64,000 bases of DNA from Acanthococcus lagerstroemiae (GCA_031841125.1 CM063106.1:38498001-38562000), one strand, 5' to 3'; counted from the stretch's first letter, positions 54,701-64,000 are shown. Notes: generated from the letters alone by a model not told the origin. Made by a program: numbers and translations.

Positions 54701-55576
54701 GACGAACGTTGGGCCAGGTACCCCAGTATTGTTATCCAAACAAGTTCAACTCTTTGAGCTGAAAATTAGTATTCAAATGCTTCCTGTTTGATCGTGGCTA
54801 TACGTTCAACTCTAGTATTGTTATTTATGTAAATGTGAGATCATTTACATAATCGCTGGGAGTGAGGTTACGGGGGTGGCCTACGACCGGCGTACAAATG
54901 GGGTAGGGACACGAGGGAATGGCTAGCAATTCGAAAACTGGCTATCTTATTTTTATTTATTTTTATTTTTTCTCTCTTTGAGTTGTTTTTTTTCTTTTTC
55001 TTTAGTTACTTTTTCTTTCCCTTCTTTCTTGTTTTTTCTTTTCATTTAAATACTTACATTAAAAACTTCTTGTATATACTCCCCCTTTCCACTGCAATTG
55101 GCCATTGGGCTAATTCTCCATAAATAAATAAATAATGTATAAACATGCATGTTCTTATTGCACAGTGCACCCATCGAAGTGGATTAAACTGGGAAGATAT
55201 TCAAAACTGTGTAAATGGTGAAAGAGGACTAGAACTGACATTGAAAGCTCAATACGACACACGTGCTTCCACAGGCGGACCTAAATTTGTCCCTACCATC
55301 ATCTTCAATAACGTAAGTACTATCATTCATCGGACTCGGTGCTTATGCTCATAAAGAAAAACAATTGCAGGGACTGCCGTGATCCGATGACGAATGTGAA
55401 TCAAAAGGAAAATTATTCGCAAAAGTATAATTATTCGTAAAAACGATAACTCATAGAATTCCGTTTTCTGTTCACAGAGATTCAATCAAGAAGAGCAAGA
55501 TACAGCTTTTGAAAACCCGGCAGCTGTAATTTGTAAATATCTGGTAGGTCATCCCAAATGCGCTGCTCTGTACTGA
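39739..55576 (+). CDS. GILT: GILT-like gamma-interferon-inducible thiol reductase, 5 exons
   Basis: Exons 39739-39846, 48812-48943, 49024-49185, 55166-55312 and 55478-55576 all join in phase 0 with GT-AG introns, giving 215 residues. Residues 1 to about 22 form a hydrophobic signal peptide (TLLIILPF). The core begins at LNVNIYYEGLCPDSRHFI, with the active-site pair at Cys47 and Ser50 (CPDS in place of the vertebrate CxxC; CPDS is common in insect GILTs). The GILT signature follows: YQCQHGKEECIRNIIHGC. The second half contains CTHRSGLNWEDIQNCVNG, KFVPTIIFNN and a C-terminal CKYLVGHPKC. Family role: a soluble secretory/lysosomal thiol reductase of the thioredoxin superfamily that reduces protein disulfides, linked to antigen processing in vertebrates and innate immunity in insects. 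Ser at the second active-site position would disable a classical dithiol mechanism, so activity is uncertain. Introns 1 (9 kb) and 3 (6 kb) are filled with transposon remains; introns 2 and 4 are 80 and 165 bp. Confidence 0.93.
40660..42530. repeat. Dispersed repeat units with palindromic TTTCCATGGAAA core in GILT intron 1
   Basis: Units read 'ttgttgatagaaatttccatgg' and then 'aaatttgtagtcaaaaaatacaa', with an upstream 'cttccaaccatctt' and 'attgaattgattgca'. Cores lie at about 40780, 40870, 42180, 42270, 42392 and 42485. AATTTCCATGGAAATT is a perfect 16-bp palindrome in the best copies. Units are about 90-120 bp and partly deleted. A TTTTA microsatellite sits near 40405. Confidence 0.6.
42531..44838. 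other. GILT intron 1, nothing recognised
   Basis: AT-rich intron sequence with an AAT microsatellite near 42765-42790 and pyrimidine-rich stretches near 43840-43900. No coding signal recognised. Confidence 0.4.
44839..45079. mobile_element. 241-bp MITE with diverged TIRs (TACTGTAAA..GGGGTAACTT type)
   Basis: The left end TTACCGTAAAAATTGGGGTA returns inverted at the right end as GTACTGTAAACTGGGGTAAC, and the similarity runs inward for about 50 bases. The ends resemble those of the nested element at 9509-10758, suggesting one family. Confidence 0.55.
46628..46776 (+). mobile_element. MITE family TGGACGCTG, copy 3 (left half only)
   Basis: Starts TGGACGTTGTTATGCG and follows the 21246 copy, but stops about midway, directly against the next, inverted copy. 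It is a truncated copy in GILT intron 1. Confidence 0.7.
46777..47007 (-). mobile_element. MITE family TGGACGCTG, copy 4
   Basis: Complete copy with ends TGGACGCTGTTCAGC and GCTGAATAGCGTCCA, abutting half-copy 3 head to head. Confidence 0.8.
47021..47048. repeat. 28-bp perfect palindrome centred on CACGTG
   Basis: The half-site GAGTTAACTATCAC is followed at once by its exact reverse complement. The centre is an E-box (CACGTG) and each arm holds GTTAAC. It sits just after MITE copy 4 in GILT intron 1; no role is known. Confidence 0.7.
47228..47483 (+). mobile_element. MITE family TGGACGCTG, copy 5
   Basis: Ends TGGACACACTGTTAAGC and GCTTAACAGCGTCCA; the inside matches the 21246 copy, including TACGCTCTTTCCAACGATAC. 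Third member of the local cluster in GILT intron 1. Confidence 0.8.
47507..48062. mobile_element. About 556-bp hAT-like non-autonomous element
   Basis: The left end CAGGGCTGTGATTTTGTTGC is mirrored by GCAACAAAATCGTAGCCTGA. TTATCAAT (47499-47506) and TTATCATT (48063-48070) flank it, an 8-bp duplication with one difference. The inside repeats 'aagttgc' words and holds no intact transposase. Confidence 0.6.
49870..50190 (+). mobile_element. Second tRNA-derived SINE-like element
   Basis: In 49905-49965 the sequence has an A-box-like TGGTAACGCGC and a B-box-like GGGTTTGAGTCCC in tRNA spacing. The body ends near 50170-50185 with GAGAGAAAAAGAAAG, an A-rich tail like that of the 38196 SINE. I could not define a target duplication. 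In GILT intron 3. Confidence 0.55.
50452..52690 (+). mobile_element. RTE-type LINE endonuclease fragment, broken and flanked by its own inverted copies
   Basis: Plus-strand pieces include ELENALEGLKWDIIGISETK, IIQVYAPTLDSS, then after about 1.1 kb MGDFNTQVSENRRNRSNVGK and ERMLGLADKYNLKIAGSFSK. These are APE-type endonuclease motifs (SET, YAP, GDFN) of RTE-clade LINEs ('craniofacial development protein 2-like'). Stops and a frameshift make it dead. Two pairs of inverted repeats overlie it: 50452-50595 with 52545-52690, both carrying the start of the endonuclease, and 51531-51773 with 51828-52071, both carrying the GDFN region. In GILT intron 3. Confidence 0.7.
51531..52071. repeat. 541-bp foldback: 243-bp arms, 54-bp loop
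   Basis: Left arm 51531-51773 and right arm 51828-52071 are nearly perfect inverted copies. Each includes CATTACTTCTATTTCTCC, TGGTATTCGTAGGGACGTAC, a G/C-run, and ATGGTAGCAGAGCGTGGTTA beside the loop. Such a hairpin could be extruded or yield double-stranded RNA if GILT intron 3 is transcribed. Confidence 0.85.
53255..53828. mobile_element. 574-bp hAT-like element rich in GATTCGAATC words
   Basis: The left end CAAGGTTGAAAACGAAT is mirrored by the right end ATTATTTCCAACCTTG. CCTCACAG (53247-53254) and CCTTACAG (53829-53836) form an 8-bp target duplication with one change. Both halves hold many ATTCGAAT/GGATTCG words. A related TTCGAAT-rich scrap lies at 57080-57180. No intact transposase. Confidence 0.75.
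54830..55137 (+). mobile_element. 3' end of a LINE with (TAAA)n tail
   Basis: The stretch ends in CATTGGGCTAATTCTCCA followed by ATAAATAAATAAATAA. This is the usual 3' terminus of Jockey/CR1-like LINEs in insects; a T/C-rich 3' UTR precedes it. The tail stops 29 bp before the start of GILT exon 4. Confidence 0.5.
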
Positions 55577-55587
55577 TATTAAAAGTA

Positions 55588-55593
55588 AATAAA
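55588..55593 (+). promoter_or_regulatory. Poly(A) signal AATAAA of GILT
   Basis: The hexamer AATAAA lies 12 nt past the GILT stop codon. A second copy sits at 55678-55683 after a T-rich stretch, and either could be used. Confidence 0.5.
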
Positions 55594-55699
55594 AACCACC
55601 GAAAAAGTTCAATAATCTCATTTCTACTTATTTATAAGCTAACTGAAGTACTCTGTAGTTTTTTTTGTTTTTTTTTAAATAAACGGTATTGTTTACACG

Positions 55700-58521
55700 A
55701 AAATATTTTTGTGCAGACTCTGCCTGAAGTAGGAAGGATTAAGTTCATGCAGGGTAGTTCAGAAAGCTGTACACATCTTTTTGAATCACCCTGGAAGAAC
55801 ACATTGGAAGTTTTTTATTTAAATACTAGAGAATGTGTTGACAGTAGCGTATATAGCCCCTAGTGTTCCAGGTAGTTCAGGCAAAGTATTTAAAATAGTT
55901 GATGAATAAGAAAAAAATTGGAGGTAAATCTTTCTCTTCAAAAATCTGACCCATAGTAGCCCATAAGTGTACCCTGAAAAGTTCTCCCCCAGACCGTCGT
56001 CTATCGTCTGTGTTCATAAAATTAATTTTAATACAAATTATAGCAGAAAATTTTCACAATATTTTAATGGGAAGTATTAAATAGCACGAAATAAAAAGTG
56101 TGATTGAACGAAATGTGAAGCCACGAAAAAAAAAGTTTGAATGACGAGTTTAAAAATCGATATCACGAAATGACTTGCATACGGTGTATTATGTTGCCTA
56201 AACACAAAAATTATACGTCATCGCGGATAACGTACATACTCGTAGAGATAGAAGATCCATGAGTTTAAGAGGGATCCAATTTTCTATAAAAACGGTCATT
56301 AAGAATTTTTTCTTAAGTACTCTAGAAACGCCATAGAGGGGAGCTCTGAGGTAATGCTCGAAAGGGCGGATTTCAGGGCTCGGGTTGAGAGAACAAAAAA
56401 AGAGTGAGCATGTAAAAATTACCCTTTATTACAGTACATTAGAAATTTTTAGACCTATTATTTATGCGAATGACCTCATCGAGGGGTTTCGAACTCAACG
56501 AATTCGTTTTTGATATCGGTTTAGCTCTTAATCTAAATTTGTGGCTCCTGAGGAGGGGGAGAATCGATTCATAGATTTTTATTGCTCCAAAATTTGATTT
56601 TGACATTAATTTGTGCGCAATTGTAAATTTGTGGCGAGTATGATGGAGGCCGAGAATTTAAACTTTTTATTTCGGGCGCAGTAATATCGTGTCTCTTTTT
56701 TTCATTGTGTGTAGAAGGTATTAAAATTTCGGGCGTATTTTATTTTCTTGTGTAAGTGAATTATATTGCGTTCTGATGTTTAATTTTTTCTTCAAACTCT
56801 TTCTTTTTCTGTTTCGTACTTGTTATTGCGCTTGTCATTTATATATTTCGTGCAAACAGCATATTTCTTTCGTGAATTCAACATTACCATTGTGGGCCGA
56901 TAAATGGGTCCCTATTTTAATTTCCCGGGAAACTTGTTCTTTTAATCTGTTTTTTTATTTGCAATAGATTGTACACTAAATTTTTCATAAAAAAGGCTAT
57001 TAGCAGGTTTTTAGTTATTCTCTTCCCCCCTCCCCCCGCAAATTATGGGCTTTCAGTGTAAGCTTCAAAAACAGACAAAAAAAAGTTCAAATCCGATGAA
57101 TCTAGCCTACTAAAAAGAATCGAATAAATCTCACGAATCCATAGCGTTTATTAGATCGAATTATTAAAACGAATCCATTCTTAATTTCTCAGTTCCCATT
57201 CAAATTCAATATAATGGAGTTGAAAATGCTCCTGGGCCATCGATTAAAATGAGAATAAAATAGTAAAAGAATTTTCAGTTTCCCAAATGTAGAGATATAG
57301 TAATTTGTTGTGTGAGATATTTGAGTGATTCTTAATAGGGCATTTCCTTTCTCTGTTAATTTAATTTCGGGTGCATTATTTAGTAAAACTGAAAAAGAAA
57401 ACTGAGTTCTGTATGAGATTTCCCATAAAAACATTAATCTCCTTTTATTCCTAATAGTTTTATCATTATTTTCTAGTAAATTGAACTTTAAATGCATTTT
57501 TTTTTCCATCATTGCTTTTTTTAATAGTTGTAATATATATATTCTTCAACTTATGAAACTCGGGGCAGTTAATTTTTTTAGAATAATTGGTAAAACTGAA
57601 CAAGGATTATCATCCTACACTTGATTCTATGCCAGAAAAGCTGGAAAAAAGATTTTTTATTTTCTCATCCGATAAGGTCCCTTTCCTTTGGACATCACAT
57701 TTGTGTCCAGATTTTTCCGATACTCCTGATCAAACAACTATGCGCGTTCAGTATTGTTATCAGTATCCGTGTAACTATTCGTGGACGACAGAAAGGCATA
57801 AAACTAGAAAAATTTGACAACATTTTAATTTTGAATATGGAAAACGAGAGGTTCTCGAGAGAAATGGTTAACGCCATCGTATTCAGCATTCAAAATATAG
57901 CTCTACAATCAAATAATCTCATCCCATGGTTTGTTATGCTGTTGTGTAATGTTATTGGATTGTGACTTAAACCTAAGTGGCATGCGTTATAGCAGCACTG
58001 TCAGTATGTTTATTGTGAATTTTCGTGAATAGATCGCACCCCAAACTGATAACAATACTTGCAAAACGTTTACCTATGGTGGCGCTTCCCAGGTGAGGTT
58101 TAAACCCCAATACCAATATTAAACTTTACAAAATACTTAGAACCTTCCCCCCTCATTTCATGGGCCTCAATTTCAAATATGGGGTAAATCGATGAAAGAA
58201 GCGAGTTGAATAAGCCCCATAAACGATATAACTCTGTGAAGTGATAAAGTAGCTGGAGAAGATGAGCATTATCTTCATATAAGGTCTGTGCATCTGTGTT
58301 AAAAAGTAAAATTCTTAACATGGATATCTTGAACTTCATTTTGAGCAGTTCTAATTCAGATACAAGAAAATTGCTAATGACCTTTTTTATGGGCCATTTA
58401 ATGTACAATATATTGCAAATAAAAAAAAAACAAAACAGTAGCTTAAGAGGGCAAGTTTCGCGGGAAATTGAAAAAATGTAAAAATTTTCTGATATAATTT
58501 GTACTAAAATTGATTTTACGA
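55700..58521. other. Intergenic downstream of GILT, no gene recognised
   Basis: AT-rich. A C-run and GAATC words occur near 57030-57180. Short overlapping plus-strand frames near 57590-57965 lack a recognisable domain. Confidence 0.4.
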
Positions 58522-58921
58522 ACACCCTGTTGAACCGAATCCGACCATTTTTTCTGTGGTTACCACAACTGCCCCCTACGATTATCTACTGGTACTATTT
58601 TTCTGTCTATCTCCAGTCGTAAGAAGAAGGAAATTTCAAAGATATAAAATTTTTCAAAATTTGACAACTCAGCTCCTTTGAAAGTAAGAGTATGGTGTGG
58701 TGGGACGTATGGCGATGCACGCATGCCAAAGTGGCCCCTATGACACCGCACCCCCAACACCGGAAACTACCCTTTCGGGCATCGCATCAATGCCGAGGGG
58801 AACGCTTTGGGGTCGGGCCCGAGCCCCCATTTCTCCAGAGTATGCAAACATATCTACATATTGCCGGGGTAGGTTGCCTGCTTACCCGATGTAAAGGGGT
58901 TCATTGCGAGAGACACCCTGT
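58522..58921. mobile_element. GC-richer insert bounded by direct repeat ACACCCTGT
   Basis: ACACCCTGT lies at 58522-58530 and 58913-58921 in the same orientation, like a 9-bp target duplication. The 380 bp between are clearly GC-richer than the surroundings. I do not recognise the element type. Confidence 0.3.
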
Positions 58922-59776
58922 AAATGTCCTGTTCTTCTGAATATAGTGTTAAGTATCATTTTATAGAAAATTTCATAGAGATTAATTTTTGTCCCTCAAC
59001 ATTTTTCCTTCAAATTTATATTTTTCGCGTAAACTCGAAAAGAAAATCGCAATTTGGAAGATGTTCGACCCCCCCCCCCAGACAATGGCCCCGAAGATCT
59101 GGGAGGAGAACTTTTCAGGGTACACTTACGGGCTACTACAGAGCAGATTTTTGAAGAGAAACCTTTGCCCCCAATTTTTTTCTTATTCATATTCCTGTTT
59201 CGTGTACTAAGAGAGGGAGCTGATCAGGACTAAAGGCAGATGGGGTGTTGGAGGGCGTGCTAAAATTAGAAAAATCACTATTTACTGAAGTCACAAAGGA
59301 AGAGGGGGTTCAGATTACCTTGACCCCATTGGCTACGCCACTGTATGTTGAAAATAAACTACCGATGGCATAATTTATGAAAATCCAAATACATATAAAA
59401 TCCTAATACGAAAATTTTACAACCGAATGATTCGGCATCTCGTTCGTTTTTCGAAAACTCTATTATCGCGAGATTCGAAATATTGTCGAGGACTTTGGAG
59501 TATTTATAGACCGTTTTAAAAATATGCCATCGATGTACGTAAACGTATATTATTTTAAAATAGTCAATATAAAATAGGTAACAAAATTGCACATGTAGGA
59601 AAGAATACAAAGTTTACAAAATTTAACAACGTATTCGCTCGGTTAAGTTATGAACTACTGAATACCACGATAAGACCAAACAGACAAAAAAATTCTGTTA
59701 AACTGTACATGCTACTTCTCCGTAGACACGTAACGTTTTCCTCTCGTGTAGAGTTGAATCTTTCTCGAACGACACA
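58922..59776. other. Spacer including the probable 3' UTR of the 59777-59969 gene
   Basis: The half next to 59776 is AT-rich, as expected for a minus-strand 3' UTR. The far half has a C-run at 59071 and a GGCTACGCCACTG element end at 59329-59341, the CAGTGGCG family end in isolation. Confidence 0.4.
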
Positions 59777-59969
59777 TCACAGGTCCCAACTGAAAAGATG
59801 ATGTTTAACCAACATATCACGCACGCCGTCCTTAAGTGGTTGAGACTTTTCTTTTTTCTGCGGCAACTCCCAATCCGGATTTAAGTTGAACGCGAATTGG
59901 GATAAAATCCGCAACTCGCATTTGATTTGTACCCAGCCGGGACTGCATACGAAGCTCCATGGTTGATAC
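59777..59969 (-). CDS. Terminal coding exon of a conserved gene, tentatively RUNDC1-like C-terminus
   Basis: On the minus strand an AG acceptor (59971-59970) opens a 193-nt exon. It starts with the last base of a split codon, reads 63 residues and ends in TGA at 59777-59779. The peptide is not low-complexity and looks like a conserved protein end: [32 protein letters not shown] and [19 protein letters not shown]. It resembles my recollection of the C-terminus of RUN-domain-containing protein 1, but I cannot verify that here, so no symbol is given. Earlier exons would lie at higher coordinates, in 60000-64000 or beyond the window. I found no convincing upstream exon before the window end, so the gene is partial here. 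A search with the 63 residues would settle its identity. Confidence 0.55.
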
Positions 59970-60390
59970 CTGCGTGAATCACAAAACATTGAGTTACTCA
60001 ATTCATAATTCTCAATCATCCATCGAATAGTCTAACAGAAACAAATATTCTCAATTTGGACACATAACCAATTTTTTGCGTGTTTTTTTCTGGAGGGGGG
60101 GGGGGGTTAATTATATTTCCCGTTTTTGGGAGTGTAGAAGGAATAGTTCGAATAGCATACGTGAAATCCGAAATAAGGAACATTACGAACCATTTGATTG
60201 GTCGTTAAATCAGCTGGGACTTTCACACTTTCCCATCCCCCCCAAAAAAATTCTTCGGCACGTCCCTAAGCGGAGCATGGGAGGAATGCAGATGATATTG
60301 ATTTCCTGAGGGTGCATATTAATTAGGCCGGGTGATTACCTACGGAGGCATTCGGACAGTTTAGTTTGCAAACTGAAAAAGTACTTGCAA

Positions 60391-60632
60391 TTGGGGGACC
60401 CACTTCCAAAGTGACCTAACTGCAACATTATGATTTCACGAGTTTTTGTTTTCAACGCGCTGTCTTACCGCGCTAGGAGCATGCTTTGCAAAAATAAAAA
60501 CGATAAATTTTTCTTGAAGGTTGAACTTATTGATACCTACCTTAAGAAATCTGTTGCCTACTTTACTGTTTTGCTTGTTTTTCTCAAAACTAAAATTTTG
60601 CAGTTAGGTCACTTTGGAAGTGGGCTCCCCAA
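60391..60632. mobile_element. 242-bp MITE with about 34-bp TIRs
   Basis: CACTTCCAAAGTGACCTAAC followed by TGCAA at the left end (60391-60424) returns inverted at 60598-60632, differing only near the outer TTGGGG. AT-rich and non-coding inside. Confidence 0.75.
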
Positions 60633-61011
60633 CTGTAAAAAAGTGTTTCAAGTGTGTAATTTCAAGATGATTGTCATATGCTCAATTTGATGTGCTAAAT
60701 CCTGAAGTGAACACTTGTGTATCGTTATTTTTTGGCGTTTATAATTTCTTGTACTATGGAGTAGAGTGAAGACAAATTAACGGTTTTGGTACGCGAGGTG
60801 AGAGATCGTCCTGTCCTATAGGATCCTCACCACCCTGAGAAGAAGTCCCGTACAAAGAAACTTCTTGGGTTTCACTTGTCTCCTTTCTTGTGAAGATGCA
60901 GTTACGATTGCCGCAGCAATAACAGTATCTTCGTCATAACTCATAATCAAACGAAAATAATACCACTAAACACGACAACTTAATTCAGCCTCAAAAGGAG
61001 CACTACATCGG

Positions 61012-61300
61012 CAGAGGCGAAACTACGGGGGGGGGGGGTGTTGGGGGTTGAAACAACCCCCAATAATTTGGCAGTCGGCAAATTTTGAAACTGTTCATCT
61101 GAATTTTTCATTTTTTATGAATGTTTGTTTGCTTGTTTATTTTTTTTTCAATTAAAAAATATTTCGATAAAAAATCGACAAATTTTTAATTTTTTAAAAA
61201 TTTTGCTGTCGAATTTTTAGTTTGCAAAAAATATTTGTCGGCAAATGTTTTTCTCCACCTCCACAAACTGAAAGTCAAATTTATTTTCTGAAAATTGAGT
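61012..61300 (+). mobile_element. About 290-bp hAT-like MITE (CAGAGGCGAAACT family), copy 1
   Basis: Left end CAGAGGCGAAACTACGGG followed by a G-run. The inside shares AATAATTTGGCAGT, GAAACTGTTCAT and GTCGGCAAAT with the second copy at 62205-62484. The right end is degraded. Confidence 0.65.
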
Positions 61301-61698
61301 ACTCTGGACTCGTGTCAGAGACTAGTCAAAAGCCGAAGGTTTCAAGCTGAGTATCGAAAGTTTTCTGAAAGGTTAAAACAAAGCTGAAATGTGGAAGACA
61401 TTTCAAAATCTGAAAGTCTGTAGCAAACGTTGAATTTCGAATTTCAATGACTATTCTGTTTTTACTATAGATGCTCTGTTTGACCCAGAGCCTGAAATTT
61501 GAGAAAGTTGAATATTTTATTAAAATCTAAAAGCTGAAAGCAAAAGACTTATTTTCCAATGTCGCAAGCTGAATCCGACAGCAAATGTTCTATTGTTTAA
61601 TTTACGGATTTTGGTCTGATGAATACCTATAGGAGGGAAATTTAGTCTGGAACAGAGGTCAAAACTCCATGTGTTTTTTCCATACTTATCCAATCTCA

Positions 61699-61972
61699 GG
61701 TACACTTTGGAGCTCACGTTTACGGACTAGCTCCACCAAAAACCCTCCAAATGCTCGACGCAATTCAAAACTCAGCTCTTCGAATAGTATCAGGAGCCCT
61801 CCGCACTAGTCCATCCATCAGTCTTTGGGCGGAAATGGCCGAACCTCCCCTGCCCTACCACAGAATGAATCTCTACTCCAAATACTTGCTCAAAATATCT
61901 CAAAATTCCAACTCACCACTTTCCACAGACGTGGTTAATGATCCACCTCAATCAAACCACGGTTTCCCCTAA
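61699..61972 (+). mobile_element. LINE ORF2 fragment (region after the reverse transcriptase)
   Basis: The plus-strand frame reads VYGLAPPKTLQMLDAIQNSA, LRIVSGALRTSPSISLWAE and YHRMNLYSKYLLKI. The 'LD.IQN.ALR...GA.RTSP' pattern is typical of Jockey/I-type LINE proteins between the RT and RNase H parts. It is only about 90 residues long, so truncated at both ends. Confidence 0.65.
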
Positions 61973-62204
61973 TCCGATCGACCTGAAACTTTGTAGGTAT
62001 ATTTTATTTTATTGAAACCAATTTAGGATACGAATCAGAGGAAACTCAAAAAAAAAAAGATCACCAAGAGTAAATAAGGACAACCTTAAGGATAAAGGAA
62101 GTTGTGTGTTTCTCTCAAGTATTCCTAACATTCTTCTAGCTTACCCTCCCAGACTAAGGTATGCACAGGTGCGAGAAATTGAGAGCTTGGGAGATAAGGT
62201 TCCA

Positions 62205-62484
62205 ATCTGCATTCGCAGGGACGAAACTATGGGAGGATGAAACGCCCTCAATAATTTGGCAGTTGGAAAATTTTGAAACTGTTCATTTGAATTTTCCCTT
62301 TTCTAAGAACGTTTGTTTGTTTATTTGTTTGTTTTTTCAATTAAAAAGTATTTTGATTGAAACATCGACAAATTTTCAAATTTAAAAAAGATTTTGTTGG
62401 CGAATTTTAGTTTTCAAAAAGTACTTGTCGGCAAATTTTCCTTCTCCCCCCCCCCCTCCAACTGAAAGTCAAGTTTCGCCTCTG
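62205..62484 (+). mobile_element. About 280-bp hAT-like MITE (CAGAGGCGAAACT family), copy 2
   Basis: Same orientation as the copy at 61012. Its right end AAGTTTCGCCTCTG is intact and is the inverse of copy 1's left end, while its own left end has decayed. Confidence 0.65.
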
Positions 62485-62904
62485 TACATTGAGCACGACG
62501 AAATCTTTTTCACAGTCCCGGGTTCTTTCGCCATGATTTCGTGAAATAGTAGAAAATCAAATTTCATGAAAATGTTTAGAAGTGTGTAGAGGAGTGTTTC
62601 ACATGTCATTTTCTTTTTCGTGAAACACCTTGAAACGCTACATGAAATAGGAAATGTGATAAGTACAGACCGGATTCCTCGGCTTTTACCGAATGAGTTG
62701 GTTTGTGGGCAGATGGAAAATAATCACATACAAGCATGTTTCAGAGTAGTAGGGACCTACCAAAAAATTTTAGTTAGCCGAAAAATGCCAAAAATGGAAT
62801 AAATGCCGAAAACAGGGTTTAAAGCCGAATAAAGCCGAAAATAACCAATGTTCTGAAAAATTCACCTTCCACTTTCTAAAAAGTGAAGAAGTTTCGATTT
62901 CTTT

Positions 62905-63474
62905 CTGTACATTCGGCAAGAATTTGCCTGCGACATGCCAGATATTATCATAACAAGATGGGGGACGTGGCTTCAAGGAGCTATATTCTTCGCACATCAT
63001 TTCGAGAATTTTGTGGAACTGGTCAAGGAATTACCTGACGATAGCAAAGAGGTGTCCAAATTGAAAACGTTGCTCAATGATACTCGTGGTTTATCGTCAG
63101 ATGTAGCATTCATCAACTCGTACCTCGCGATCCTACCGTCAGCAATCACGAAACTTGAAACAAGGGGCTTGCCACTAAATTCTCAAATAGAAGTCGTTGA
63201 CGAAGTCCGCAAGGCTATATATCGGATCCCTGGTGCACGGGGTACTCTCCTACAAAGGAAATGTGACAAGGTTTTCACGAAAAATATCGGATTGTCTACC
63301 CTGGAAGCAATCAATTCTTTTTTGATAAATGGTACTGCTGATGATGAAGCGTGTTCAGCACTGCCTTGTGCTGACCCCCTTATTTTGAGTGCGTATCGCT
63401 ACGCCCCTGTCGTATCAGTAGAAGTAGAACGGTCCTTCTCAGAATATAAATGTATTTTAACCTTTGAATACTAG
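62905..63474 (+). pseudogene. hAT-superfamily transposase fragment
   Basis: A single open frame of about 185 residues contains PDIIITRWGTWLQGAIFFA near the start and APVVSVEVERSFSEYKCIL at the end. The latter is the conserved hAT C-terminal dimerisation motif (VERSFS). Upstream the frame meets a stop, and the DDE core and BED finger are missing. It is the 3' part of a dead or domesticated transposase. It lies beside several hAT-like MITEs, but no matching TIRs prove they were its partners. Confidence 0.7.
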
Positions 63475-63816
63475 CATGCTGAGGGAATCCCCGGTTGTTG
63501 ATTGGTTGATTATTTCGGCATGATTCTTATGTAAAAATGACTGTAAAGTACGAATATGCTGTTTATTTTGTCCGCTGAAGTCGCTGAAACGTTTTGCAGT
63601 GTTACCACATTGAGAAAAAAGAAGTAAAATTTTCTCAATAAAATCGTACTTCCGCATGGACATCATTTTGTGATGTTGGAAAGCAGCGCACTCTGTGCGG
63701 CAGCTTCCTATATTCGCCTCGCGTCATCCCACATAGGTGGTGGTGGTCATCCACACGCCGGTTTCGGCCCTTGGTTTCGGCCAGTTTCGGCTCACTGCGA
63801 GTTAGTCGAGTTATAG

Positions 63817-63989
63817 TAGGGCTCTATAGTTTCACCTGGGTATACTAAGCCGCCATTTTGGTTCATACTGCGCCCGTGGATGTCGAATCCGACTATGCGG
63901 AGCGTAACGCGTAGTCAATTCGGCATCGACGGGCGCAGTACGAACCAAAATGGTGGCTTAGTATACCCAGGTGAAACTATAGAGCCCTA
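63817..63989. mobile_element. 173-bp hairpin MITE with 7-bp target duplication
   Basis: The ends TAGGGCTCTATAGTTTCACC and GGTGAAACTATAGAGCCCTA are exact inverted repeats, and the arms continue for about 60 bp with few differences (CCATTTTGGTTC, ACTGCGCCCG). GTTATAG flanks both sides (63810-63816 and 63990-63996). No coding capacity. Confidence 0.88.
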
Positions 63990-64000
63990 GTTATAGTTAG

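Overview
This is a stretch of AT-rich animal (insect-like) nuclear DNA. Coding sequence is split into short exons with GT-AG introns, and most of the window is introns, intergenic DNA and transposon remains. The BTB/POZ zinc-finger factor and the CPDS-type GILT both point to an arthropod. The many short 'taggta' motifs and dense small DNA transposons would fit a sternorrhynchan hemipteran (aphid or scale insect), but that placement is inference. I see no rRNA gene, CRISPR array, viral gene or prokaryote-like operon.

Three gene models can be assembled exon by exon with matching splice phases. (1) A BTB/POZ-C2H2 transcription factor lies on the minus strand (18004 down to 7044, 4 coding exons, about 370 aa) and has a 9.6 kb intron full of repeats. 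(2) A complete PERK/EIF2AK3 ER-stress kinase lies on the minus strand (30777 down to 23765, 16 coding exons, about 916 aa). It has a signal peptide, luminal sensor, one membrane segment and a split kinase domain. (3) A GILT-like lysosomal/secreted thiol reductase lies on the plus strand (39739 to 55576, 5 exons, about 215 aa), with 9 kb and 6 kb introns packed with repeats. A fourth gene is represented only by its last minus-strand exon (59777-59969), tentatively the RUNDC1 C-terminus. A weaker candidate coding region lies inside the big BTB intron (about 15353-16335).

Layout: 1-7 kb holds no convincing gene but two terminal-inverted-repeat (TIR) elements. 7-18 kb is the BTB gene, whose large intron holds an 83-bp minisatellite, a concentric nest of inverted repeats, an hAT-like MITE and a hairpin element. 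18-23.6 kb is intergenic, with a pogo-like MITE, an hAT-like MITE and an RTE-type LINE 3' end. 23.6-30.8 kb is PERK. 30.8-39.7 kb is intergenic, with a full-length tRNA-derived SINE and a degenerate tandem repeat. 39.7-55.6 kb is GILT, with repeats in introns 1 and 3 that include a LINE endonuclease fragment folded into two inverted repeats. 55.6-64 kb holds the orphan terminal exon, several MITEs, a LINE fragment, an hAT transposase remnant and a terminal 173-bp hairpin element.

The genes are not an operon. PERK (ER unfolded-protein sensor) and GILT (disulfide reductase of the secretory/lysosomal pathway) are about 9 kb apart and divergent, and nothing shows shared regulation. The most informative non-coding signals are a CCAAT/ACGT cluster just upstream of PERK, the nested inverted repeats at 8.8-11 kb, and the doubly folded LINE at 50.4-52.7 kb.
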